A stretch of DNA of 64,000 nucleotides from an uncultured Lactobacillus sp. (lineage in GTDB: Bacteria > Bacillota > Bacilli > Lactobacillales > Lactobacillaceae): NCBI RefSeq assembly GCF_902491705.1, contig NZ_CABUIW010000005.1:1-64000 (forward strand), read 5' to 3'. Both the position numbers and the translations under genes were made by a program. The notes beneath the pieces were generated by a model. The model worked only from the letters and a program-made list of their open reading frames with translations. It was not told where the DNA came from and made no database searches. The stretch's first letter is position 1. Every line of letters starts with the position of its first letter. Below are positions 56,504 to 64,000 of the stretch, piece by piece.

Positions 56504-58003
56504 TTATAAAGCAGCCTTTTCTTTGCGTTCGCGGTATGAGTAGTATACCCAAGCCACAACACCAAATGCTACAGGACCAATGGCTGTCCAGAATGATGTT
56601 TGGTAGTCGCCTGTAAAGAGTGGTTCGATACAAGTGAAGATAATACCAATTGCAACAACGAGCCAAACAACAATAGTTGTTGCCCAGACCTTCTTTTTGC
56701 CTTCAATAAAGACAAATGGACGATCCAAATTCTTCTTTGCCTTAAAGAATGGATATGCCGCAATCAAGAACAAGTATGGCGCAGATGAAGATACGTTCAT
56801 CATGTCCATCAAGATTGTGTAGAACTGGCTAGCAGCATTACCACCAAATGAGATGAACAAGATAATTACACTAACGATAATTGCTTGTACCCACATTGAA
56901 CGTTCAGGCATCCCGTGCTTGTTAAGTTCAACTAGCTTTTTAGGCAAAAGTCGAGGATCACAACCTTCAATAAATGACTTGATTGGTGAGTAAACCATCA
57001 AAAAGGCAGCAGCGATACCTGACAATACGTCGGCAATTCCGGCAAAGTGTGAGAATGCAGAACCAATGGCAAGTGATGCTGATTCTGACAAGCCTAAGCT
57101 GTGGCCAGTAACTACACCCAAGTTATTGATCAAGATATATTCTACGTTCGCAAGGTCAACGCCCTTAACACCTAAGTCCTTGTTCCAATTAACAGCCACA
57201 CCACACATGAAGATGTTAACTACATAAAGTGCAGTCATCATTACCATGGCAATAATCAAGGCCTTTGGATAAGTCTTTTCTGGCTTATCAACTGAGTCAA
57301 TAACACCTGATGTTGTTTCAAGACCACCATAAGCAAACAATGCATAAACGATGAATGAAACAACCGCAATTGGTGACTGGAATGATGGGTTTGGTGAGTG
57401 AACCAAGTTTTGTGCAGTTACAGGCTCAGCAAGTTGACCATGATTCAAAATAAACACGAATAATGATACTGCTGTAAAGCCAATGGCAATTGCCAAAGTA
57501 AAGATCCCACCAATATTGTTGATGGCCTTTATTTTATCAATTCCCTTAGCAGCACAGAAAGTTACGATTGCTAAGAAGATAACTTCCAAAATTCCTAGCA
57601 GTTGTGTTGAACTTAATCCACCTAAATGCCAGCTTTGGGTTGTATCGTGGCCGAACACGGCAGTTGAGACTGATACCAAGAAGAACTGAGTAGATGATAC
57701 CAACCAAATAACCCAAGCGGACAACCAAATAAAGGTTCCGATAAACGCTACTTTTTCATTAGTTGATCCTTCAAGCCATGAGAAGATCCCACCTTTTATT
57801 CCTTTAAATGATGCACCGTATTCCGCAAAGATCAATGCAGATGGCAAGAAGAATAAAATAGCAGTCACAATATACCAGATAATACTTGCATAGCCCATCT
57901 GGTAAAAGGCTGTCAATGAATTACTAAATCCAAAAATAGAAGAGAAAATCATCAAAACTAAGCTGTTAAGCTTAATCTTGACGTGATTATCTTTCTTCTC
58001 CAT
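56504..58003 (-). CDS. APC-family amino acid permease (YjeM/GadC-like)
   Basis: A 499-residue permease with about twelve helices. The first helix is LVLMIFSSIFGFSNSLTAFY. FAYGGLETTSGVIDSV is the substrate helix of the glutamate:GABA antiporter group, and YjeM-type proteins are the closest pattern I recognise. The amino acid carried is unknown. The ribosome site AAAGGAG is about 14 bases from the ATG, longer than usual. Confidence 0.85.
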   Translation of the reverse strand: MEKKDNHVKIKLNSLVLMIFSSIFGFSNSLTAFYQMGYASIIWYIVTAILFFLPSALIFAEYGASFKGIKGGIFSWLEGSTNEKVAFIGTFIWLSAWVIWLVSSTQFFLVSVSTAVFGHDTTQSWHLGGLSSTQLLGILEVIFLAIVTFCAAKGIDKIKAINNIGGIFTLAIAIGFTAVSLFVFILNHGQLAEPVTAQNLVHSPNPSFQSPIAVVSFIVYALFAYGGLETTSGVIDSVDKPEKTYPKALIIAMVMMTALYVVNIFMCGVAVNWNKDLGVKGVDLANVEYILINNLGVVTGHSLGLSESASLAIGSAFSHFAGIADVLSGIAAAFLMVYSPIKSFIEGCDPRLLPKKLVELNKHGMPERSMWVQAIIVSVIILFISFGGNAASQFYTILMDMMNVSSSAPYLFLIAAYPFFKAKKNLDRPFVFIEGKKKVWATTIVVWLVVAIGIIFTCIEPLFTGDYQTSFWTAIGPVAFGVVAWVYYSYRERKEKAAL

Positions 58004-58071
58004 AAAAAACTAAACAACTCCTTTTTTAAAACAAACATTACTTATTTATGAACCTTTAATAAAATTTTTTC

Positions 58072-58104
58072 AAAAAAGAACCAAGCCACGATGGCTTGAT
58101 TCTG
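58072..58104 (-). terminator. Terminator after the 500-residue surface protein gene
   Basis: On the minus strand GAATCAAGCCA pairs with TGGCTTGGTTC, followed by T6. Confidence 0.85.
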
Positions 58105-58111
58105 AAATTAT

Positions 58112-59614
58112 CTATTTAATTCTTTGTCTCAACAATTCAGGCCGTTGTGCAAGTTCTGCATACAAGTGATTGCCGTTCACGCAAATACCTTCAAATTCAC
58201 GACCAGTGTGGAAATGACCTTCACTTAATACGTGTCCGTTTCTTTTCAGTTTAAACAAATAATCGTTAAATGCTAAATAGATTTGCTTTCTCTTCTTATC
58301 ATATGCCATGCCTTGAACTGGAGAGTTATTAAACATGAAGTCGCCTCGAGTTGCCCCAATTTCTTTAGGAACAAAGCTATCACCATTGCGAGTAACCTCC
58401 CAGTATTCAAAGCGATGATCAGTTGAACTATGATATACCGCAATAAATTTGTGATCACTTATAAATGCGGCATTATGAATATAACGGCCATCATTTGCTC
58501 CGCGGTTCCAAATCTTAAATGTCCAAATGCGCTTAATGCGTAAGTTCTTCTTGCTAATCTGCATCAATTCTTCTGAACTTGGATCATTTTTTAACAAGTG
58601 ATCATTAGCAATGACATACAAATATTTCTTAGTAGCACCAAAGGCTTGTCCATGACCTGTCTTAATGTATGGGCTAATCTTGATGTGAGAAGCTAATCTT
58701 GTAAATTTATTCCAAGATAGCCATGGCAACTTTTGCAAAATATAGCGATTAGGAATATGGCTAAACTTGTAAGCTACAATATGTGAACGCGTGCGACATG
58801 GTTCACTATACATAGTGGTATACATCGTGCCTTTTGAAACGGTCATTCCTTCTGGAACAGGCCCAACCAATCCACTTGGCGTACCACTCTGACTCAATGA
58901 TGCTGGTTGATAGAAGTAAGTCTTCAATTTAAATGGACCACTCTTTAAAGTGTGCGGCTTAGTTTCTGGTGCAAAGCTCTTGCCCCAGTGGCCTGAAGTC
59001 TTAAAGTGCTTAAACCAGCTAGTTGCACCGCCAGCACCTGGTTGTGGTGTCACATCTGCCTTAGCGATACCTTCTTGATCATCGCTTCTTACTTCGACAG
59101 TTGCATGTGCCTTAGCCTTGCCGTGAGAATAAGTTACTTCAAACTGGCCAGCTTCATTAGTTGGAATAACACCAGTTGAAACTTTTACTTCACTAGGCTT
59201 AATTACAGTTCCGGCTTTATTGGTTGCAAAGTTAATTGCATCCCTAGGATCAAAATTATAGTTTGGATTCTTCACCAAGCTAATATCGCGAGCAACAGAG
59301 ATTTTCTTTCTCAAAAATGCTCGCTGATCAACCCAGCCGGCTCTATGACCATCAATCCAAACGTAATTGTACTTGCGTTTACCAATTTTTCTTTCAGCAC
59401 TGGCTTGAAAGTTGCCATATCTAAATGTTCTAGTTGAACCAATCCAACCTGAAAGACCTGCTTTTGTTAAACGCTGATAGATTCCGTAATTACGACCACT
59501 AATCATTTTTGTTTGAAAAGGACTGAGTTCCTTAGCCAAAACAGATTGTGGCTTAATCACAAACAGCATTAACAAGCATGCCAAAATAAAAGAAATACTC
59601 CATTTCTTTCTCAT
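58112..59614 (-). CDS. Secreted surface protein with wall-binding, Ig-like and propeller-like parts
   Basis: A 500-residue exported protein. Signal peptide 1-27 (cleavage LA-KEL), a GW/SH3-like module (about 40-105; SGWIGSTRTFRYGN, AGWVDQRAFL), a bacterial Ig-like domain (about 115-180; FATNKAGTVIKPSEVKV), then about 270 residues with repeated short strands such as GATKKYLYVIAND, AFISDHKFIAVY and GMAYDKKRKQIYLAF, a beta-propeller-like pattern. No anchor motif. Possibly an adhesin or ligand-binding protein; not recognised as a named family. Confidence 0.65.
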   Translation of the reverse strand: MRKKWSISFILACLLMLFVIKPQSVLAKELSPFQTKMISGRNYGIYQRLTKAGLSGWIGSTRTFRYGNFQASAERKIGKRKYNYVWIDGHRAGWVDQRAFLRKKISVARDISLVKNPNYNFDPRDAINFATNKAGTVIKPSEVKVSTGVIPTNEAGQFEVTYSHGKAKAHATVEVRSDDQEGIAKADVTPQPGAGGATSWFKHFKTSGHWGKSFAPETKPHTLKSGPFKLKTYFYQPASLSQSGTPSGLVGPVPEGMTVSKGTMYTTMYSEPCRTRSHIVAYKFSHIPNRYILQKLPWLSWNKFTRLASHIKISPYIKTGHGQAFGATKKYLYVIANDHLLKNDPSSEELMQISKKNLRIKRIWTFKIWNRGANDGRYIHNAAFISDHKFIAVYHSSTDHRFEYWEVTRNGDSFVPKEIGATRGDFMFNNSPVQGMAYDKKRKQIYLAFNDYLFKLKRNGHVLSEGHFHTGREFEGICVNGNHLYAELAQRPELLRQRIK

Positions 59615-59778
59615 ATCTTTTCTACTACTCCCCTATTTTCATTCAATAACACGATTAACATTGTAGTTCTTTATATTAATTTGTGCTAGGCATGAAAGCG
59701 GTAGCATTAAAAGATTTTTGTAAATATATTGTCTGCATAAGAAGCACTTAATAATGCTATTAATTCTTAAAAATAGAC

Positions 59779-59810
59779 AAAAAAAGAACGCTACAAGATG
59801 TAGCGTCCCA
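59779..59810 (-). terminator. Terminator after the small surface protein gene
   Basis: On the minus strand GACGCTACA pairs with TGTAGCGTT, followed by seven T. Confidence 0.8.
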
Positions 59811-59820
59811 GATTGAAAAA

Positions 59821-60573
59821 TTACTTTTCAACGATTAAGTTCTTAAGATCGTCTGATAAGTTAAGTGGTGAATACTTAGCACTAACAATCTTCATAGCTG
59901 ATTGCTTAACGTATCTCTTCTTGCCAATGTAAACATACTTAGTTTTACCATTAGTAACGATCATTGAAGACTTGTATTTCTTACCATACTTAATCTTCTT
60001 CTTGCTTGCAGCAAAAGTAATCTTCTTTGACTTCTTGCTCTTCTTGTAAGCGTAGTAAATCTTTGCACCCTTCTTTGACTTAGGGGTTACAGTAATGTAT
60101 TGCAAAGTTCTGTTCTTATAAGCATCTTGAATAGCCTTAGCATCGTTTGTTGCTTGTGTAATAAAGGCTGATTCAGTTGGTACAGTAGAAGCAGTGGTTA
60201 CATCAGTTGATGGAATAAAGACAAAGCTGTCTTGACCATTAATTGTTCTGTTTTCGATGTAGTACAAAGTTACAGTGTTGTCGCCTTGTTTAGCTTCAGT
60301 TGACCATAACACGTTAATGGTTTGACCTTGAGTATAATTTGAATCAATAGTAGTTGGGTTTTGACCCTTAGCAACAGCAACTAACTTAGGATTGTTGCTC
60401 TTAACAGTAGCAGCAACAGTTCTACGCTTTACGCTGATAGTTGCAGTATTGCTGTCTGAAGATTGAGTTGTTGCAGCATGAACTGGTTCGCTCATTGCCA
60501 TTCCAGTACCAGCAAGACCTGCTGAAAGCATTACAGCAGCTGCTAACGAAGTAAATAATTTTTTAGTTTTCAT
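59821..60573 (-). CDS. Secreted SLAP-like surface protein, 250 residues
   Basis: Start ATG 60573 behind AGGAGA. Signal peptide 1-34 (LFTSLAAAVMLSAGLAGTG, cleavage VHA-ATT). A middle domain (about 40-160) is Thr/Val-rich; the C-terminus (about 165-235) is very basic, with KKSKKSKKITF, KKKIKYGKKYKS and YVYIGKKRYVKQSAM, like lactobacillar SLAP domains that bind teichoic acids. Function unknown beyond likely wall attachment. Confidence 0.68.
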   Translation of the reverse strand: MKTKKLFTSLAAAVMLSAGLAGTGMAMSEPVHAATTQSSDSNTATISVKRRTVAATVKSNNPKLVAVAKGQNPTTIDSNYTQGQTINVLWSTEAKQGDNTVTLYYIENRTINGQDSFVFIPSTDVTTASTVPTESAFITQATNDAKAIQDAYKNRTLQYITVTPKSKKGAKIYYAYKKSKKSKKITFAASKKKIKYGKKYKSSMIVTNGKTKYVYIGKKRYVKQSAMKIVSAKYSPLNLSDDLKNLIVEK

Positions 60574-60641
60574 TATATAAAATCTCCTAAAAACATAACT
60601 CTTATGATTCAATTATAACATTTTTTAAGTTCTTCTACGTG

Positions 60642-61349
60642 TTACTTACCTGCAAATAGCTGCCCAATTGTAGCCATATCATCTGCCGCAATTGTGAAGC
60701 CAGTTTGAGGATTATCAACGATATCTTCTACCTGAACGATTGGCACAATTTTCTTTTGAGCAAAATAACGTAAAACAAGTTCAAGTGTACTTGTACCGTA
60801 GTGACTAGCGATTTCAACTAATGCATCGATATCACCAGTAGCTAAGACTTCCACTTGTATATTGTTTTTACGAGCTAAATCAATCAAAGCTGGATTTTCA
60901 TAATCCATTTGAATTACGCTAGGCTTGATTTTAGCTGATTTCAAAATAGCAGACAAAGTATCATTATCTGCATTAGCAACACCAATATTTTTGAGCCAGC
61001 CTTGAATCTTAACTTGTTCAAGTTCTTTCCAAAGTTGGCTGTTGCGTTCAGCATCATCACTCAAACAAAGCATAGCCAGGTCAGCATGTTTAGCCACTAA
61101 AGCTTTTCTGATTTCTTTAAGATTATTACGCATCTCTTCGCGAGTGGTAATTTTCTCAGAAACTTGAATTTCTACATAAGTTTGTGGGCTTAAATTTTCA
61201 AAATCAATTTGGTCATTTGCAAGGCAATTAAGCAAGCGATAACCTGCTTTGGTTGCTTTTGTGGCACCTTCATCATCTGAAATAGCCACACCAACTTTTG
61301 GCATTAAGCTACCATCATTTAATACAACTGCTTCGTCTAATAATGACAT
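60642..61349 (-). CDS. Aldo/keto-reductase-like protein lacking catalytic residues
   Basis: A 235-residue protein with the outline of an AKR barrel: LNDGSLMPKVGVAISDDEG, ATKAGYRLLNCL, IKPSVIQMDYENP, and YGTSTLELVLRYFAQKKIVPI. In true AKRs the second block reads GYRxIDTAxxYxNE with catalytic Asp and Tyr; here it is GYRLLNCLANDQIDF, so both are lost, and the protein is about 40 residues short. It is probably not a reductase. AAGGAG precedes the ATG. Third gene of MFS-OsmC-AKR-like. Confidence 0.75.
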   Translation of the reverse strand: MSLLDEAVVLNDGSLMPKVGVAISDDEGATKATKAGYRLLNCLANDQIDFENLSPQTYVEIQVSEKITTREEMRNNLKEIRKALVAKHADLAMLCLSDDAERNSQLWKELEQVKIQGWLKNIGVANADNDTLSAILKSAKIKPSVIQMDYENPALIDLARKNNIQVEVLATGDIDALVEIASHYGTSTLELVLRYFAQKKIVPIVQVEDIVDNPQTGFTIAADDMATIGQLFAGK

Positions 61350-61363
61350 TAAGCAAACACTCC

Positions 61364-61771
61364 TTAAGCTAATTCTACATAAATTTTGATAGCTTCTTTG
61401 ATTGTTTGATAAACAGTGGAAACATGCAATACGTGGGATAAGAACTTCTCTTTCTCCAGTTTTGTCATGTCTGAATCAAAGAAGACTTCTATTTTCATTT
61501 CAGTTACCACAGATTTCCCATGGCCTAAATTTTCAGTTTTAGCATAATTTTCTACATGAAAATTCTTAACATCTAATCCATGTGCCTTAGTAATCATCCC
61601 CGCTGACATTACAATACAGGAATTGACACTGCCACATAGATATTCGACAGGGTTTGGACCCTTATCATGCTCTTCGCTATTATCATCACAAATAAAAACG
61701 TGATCGCGAACTTGATTTGCAATTTGCCATTCTTCGTCTTTAAGCTTGGACTTTACTAAATATTCACTCAT
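61364..61771 (-). CDS. OsmC/Ohr-family protein
   Basis: A 135-residue protein of the OsmC family, thiol peroxidases and relatives. GPNPVEYLCGSVNSCIVMSA is the family helix with a candidate reactive cysteine, and MKIEVFFDSDMTKLEKEKFL the second half. It starts 20 bases after the MFS gene, and 14 bases separate it from the AKR-like gene, so the three are probably co-transcribed. Confidence 0.85.
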   Translation of the reverse strand: MSEYLVKSKLKDEEWQIANQVRDHVFICDDNSEEHDKGPNPVEYLCGSVNSCIVMSAGMITKAHGLDVKNFHVENYAKTENLGHGKSVVTEMKIEVFFDSDMTKLEKEKFLSHVLHVSTVYQTIKEAIKIYVELA

Positions 61772-61791
61772 AATGATCCCTTCTTTTTTAA

Positions 61792-62967
61792 TTAATGGTG
61801 ATCAATTGCTCCGTTTAACCGTTTGCGCCAGATAAAGTAAACTACCAGCATAAATGGAATTAACACTAACTCTACTAAATAGAACCACTTAATTGGCAAA
61901 ACACTATCAATTACTCCACCTAGCATTGGGCCAAAGGCCATCGCAATATCGAGGCCTAAATAAAATGTTGAACTAGCTAATCCTTGCTCTTCAATTGGTG
62001 CAAGTAAAAGCGCAGTTGATTGTAAAACTGAATAAATAATGCCGTAGCCCATTGCCATGCCAGCAGCTGCTAGTGCCATTTGCCAATTATTGTTCATGAT
62101 AGCGAGTAAAACAATGTAAGCAGCAGTTGATACTAAGCTAATCCAGAACCAAACGCCGAATCTAACTGTATCAAAGTAGCGCTTCAAGCCAATTCTGATT
62201 ACTAATAAAACTGCCGCATAGATCAAGAAATATAATCCAACGGCAACAGATAAATGCTTTTGTTCAACATAAGTAACGATATCAGCCTGCGTAATAAAGT
62301 AAGGAATTGCGAAAAGCGTTGTTAAAATCGCTACTGGCAAAACATTCATCTGAATAATCTTGAAATGCTTTTTAGTATTCTTTTTATCTCTAACAATTGG
62401 CTTAACATGATTGCCCACAAATTGAATAGAAACAACCATTAACAAAGCTGAAACAGCGGAGGCGATTAAGCTCTCGCGGTAACCAATTTTTTGATAAATA
62501 TTAATTGATAATGCTGGTGCTAAAGCCATAGCCAAGGCATTCATCAAGCCGTAAAAGCCCATTGCCTCACCAACATGTTGCCGCGGAACCAAAAATGCTA
62601 GCCAAGTGGTCATGCAAACGGTACATAAAACGTAGCCTGTACCATTGATTAGTCTGAATAATAATAGCCAAGCACTTGATGGCGTAAAGATATATCCTAA
62701 TACACCTATCAAAATCAAGATACCGCCAATAAATGAAAGACGATATTTTGAAAACTTGTCTGTCAAATTGCCGGCAACAGGACGCAAAAACATTGCGGCA
62801 ACACTCATAATGCCGACGATTACTCCGGCAAAGGTGCTGCTTGCCCCTAAGTTCTTTGCGTAGCCATTAATCAACGGATTAACAAACATCGTACTAAACA
62901 TAAAGAAGAAAGATGCTGCCATTACAAGTACAACATCTTTGGTATAAATAGACTTTCTTTTTGCCAA
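61792..62967 (-). CDS. MFS transporter
   Basis: A 391-residue permease with twelve predicted helices. The loop 2-3 signature is RPVAGNLTDKFSKYR, as in drug and sugar-efflux MFS members. The substrate is unknown. It lies 47 bases after the histidine kinase stop and just before the osmC-like gene. Confidence 0.85.
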   Translation of the reverse strand: MAKRKSIYTKDVVLVMAASFFFMFSTMFVNPLINGYAKNLGASSTFAGVIVGIMSVAAMFLRPVAGNLTDKFSKYRLSFIGGILILIGVLGYIFTPSSAWLLLFRLINGTGYVLCTVCMTTWLAFLVPRQHVGEAMGFYGLMNALAMALAPALSINIYQKIGYRESLIASAVSALLMVVSIQFVGNHVKPIVRDKKNTKKHFKIIQMNVLPVAILTTLFAIPYFITQADIVTYVEQKHLSVAVGLYFLIYAAVLLVIRIGLKRYFDTVRFGVWFWISLVSTAAYIVLLAIMNNNWQMALAAAGMAMGYGIIYSVLQSTALLLAPIEEQGLASSTFYLGLDIAMAFGPMLGGVIDSVLPIKWFYLVELVLIPFMLVVYFIWRKRLNGAIDHH

Positions 62968-63014
62968 ATTAATTCCCCATTTCTTTGGCTTAATTATACA
63001 ACTATCACAAAAAT

Positions 63015-64000
63015 CTATTTAGCAATTTTCAATACTACAGTAAAAACGATGTCTTCGCCTTTATGACTGACGCTGATTCTACCGCGAAAAGCTTCTACTA
63101 GTTCACGTGCCATGGATAAACCAATACCAAAGCCACCTTTCTTAGAATTATGGGATTCATCTTCACGATAAAAGCGGTCAAAGAAGTGACTATAATCTAC
63201 ATTTTTTCCTTCTTTAAATGTATTGCTTACTCGTAAAATTGCATTCTTACTTAAAGTACTCTTACTTAAACTTACTTTAATTTTGCCATCAGGATCACAA
63301 TATTTTCTGGCATTATCTAGCAGAATATTTACCACTTCTGACAAAGAATGCTTTTCTGCAATCACATTAATCCCTTCGCGAACTGACACTTGATAGGTAA
63401 AATTGTTCTTTTTCATCACTGACTTGAAGTCTTGAGTCGTATCTTCAACTATTTGAGAAAAATTGACTTTACTTAAAGTAATTTCACCTGTTTCACCAGC
63501 TCGTGCTAGAGAAATTAAACGATCAATTAATTTAGTTAGTTTAGCAACTTGTTCTTTCGTGCTTTCGTTCCACTCAGAGCTATCTCCTAGCATTTCTTCC
63601 ATTTCAGTATTTGCGGAAATAACTGCTAGTGGAGTCTTCAATTCATGGCCCGCATTAGTAATAAATTCTTGCTGCTTACGATAAGTATCAACAATTGGCT
63701 TAATCGCTTTACCTGAAACCAAGATCAAAACTAGGGCAAATATAATTAAGGCACCTATGCCAAGGACAATTGACACTCTAAATAGTAGCCAGAAACGATT
63801 AAAAATTAAGGTTTCATTTAAAAAGACTACCATCGTTTGGCCAGTTGAGTTTTTGGCAACTCGATAAGCATATTGATTTTGCCCAACTTCAACTGTGCCT
63901 GAATCTTGATGCATAGCTAAAGCCTGCCGTGTGATATTTTTGATTTGAGTATTCTTAATTTTGTAAACATTATTATCATTAATGACATTTACGCGGTGAC
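63015..64000 (-). CDS. Sensor histidine kinase, C-terminal part (runs off the window)
   Basis: The frame is open to the window end, so the N-terminus is missing. A membrane helix (WLLFRVSIVLGIGALIIFAL) is followed by HisKA with the phospho-His in NAGHELKTPLAVI, then HATPase with LLDNARKY (N box) and GGFGIGLSMARELVEA (G boxes). The extracellular part visible upstream of the helix has a short sensor segment. The partner response regulator is presumably beyond 64000. Signal unknown. Confidence 0.92.
   Translation of the reverse strand, partial: HRVNVINDNNVYKIKNTQIKNITRQALAMHQDSGTVEVGQNQYAYRVAKNSTGQTMVVFLNETLIFNRFWLLFRVSIVLGIGALIIFALVLILVSGKAIKPIVDTYRKQQEFITNAGHELKTPLAVISANTEMEEMLGDSSEWNESTKEQVAKLTKLIDRLISLARAGETGEITLSKVNFSQIVEDTTQDFKSVMKKNNFTYQVSVREGINVIAEKHSLSEVVNILLDNARKYCDPDGKIKVSLSKSTLSKNAILRVSNTFKEGKNVDYSHFFDRFYREDESHNSKKGGFGIGLSMARELVEAFRGRISVSHKGEDIVFTVVLKIAK

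Overview
The window reads as chromosomal DNA of an AT-rich Firmicute, almost certainly a Lactobacillus of the acidophilus/helveticus/crispatus group. The grounds are a 793-residue PepX dipeptidyl peptidase, several secreted proteins with lactobacillar S-layer-type (SLAP) domains, a complete PyrR-controlled de novo pyrimidine cluster, D-2-hydroxyacid dehydrogenase, LicT/PTS beta-glucoside genes with CcpA (cre) sites, and T-box and yybP-ykoY leaders. No rRNA, tRNA or CRISPR array was seen. The species was not determined.

Layout. 1-5 kb: the 3' end of an IS3-type element, a frameshifted macro-domain (TIGR02452) gene, a small membrane protein, pepX, and a SLAP surface-protein gene broken by a 34-bp tandem duplication. 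5-7 kb: msrB and a GRP-family sugar transporter. 7-14.3 kb (minus): pyrR-pyrB-pyrC-carA-carB with PyrR attenuators before pyrR and pyrB. 14.4-18.8 kb (minus): licT, a PTS EIIBCA and a 6-phospho-beta-glucosidase, with one classic RAT/terminator and a second RAT that overlaps a hairpin hiding the PTS ribosome-binding site. 18.8-21.3 kb: pyrD divergent from pyrF-pyrE. 21.4-28.4 kb: an SDR gene with a tiny leader ORF, a Mn-riboswitch-controlled P-type ATPase, a ROK kinase, a ClC transporter and a secreted matrixin-like protease. 28.4-33.1 kb: GNAT, a Met T-box plus a solitary MetQ-like protein, and an L-serine dehydratase operon with a DUF59 Fe-S assembly protein. 33.2-42.1 kb: CAP/SLAP protein, OppA lipoprotein behind a 35-codon leader ORF and terminator, PEP synthase, surface protein, Old Yellow Enzyme, GyrI-like protein.

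42.2-47.4 kb is a coherent accessory catabolic cluster: D-2-hydroxyacid dehydrogenase, 2-hydroxycarboxylate transporter, divergent LacI regulator, and two PEP-mutase/isocitrate-lyase-superfamily proteins, one canonical and one that has lost the catalytic motif. The lyase promoter has consensus -35/-10 boxes with a LacI-like palindrome in the spacer, a second palindrome 110 bp upstream and a cre-like site downstream. The likely logic is uptake of a dicarboxylic 2-hydroxyacid, cleavage to pyruvate, and reduction to D-lactate.

47.5-55.9 kb is a defence island (minus): ASCH protein, AbiH, the remains of a small membrane-protein gene with several homopolymer frameshifts, an Abi_C-type abortive infection gene immediately downstream of a type I restriction-modification operon (hsdR-hsdM-hsdS). 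56-64 kb: small secreted protein, YjeM-like permease, two large surface proteins, a degenerate aldo/keto-reductase-like protein, OsmC, an MFS transporter, and the 3' part of a sensor histidine kinase that runs off the window.

The most rewarding things to follow are the two short leader ORFs (22.1 kb and 36.0 kb), the RAT that appears to gate translation, the 2-hydroxycarboxylate cluster with its pseudo-lyase, and the abortive-infection gene coupled to hsdRMS.
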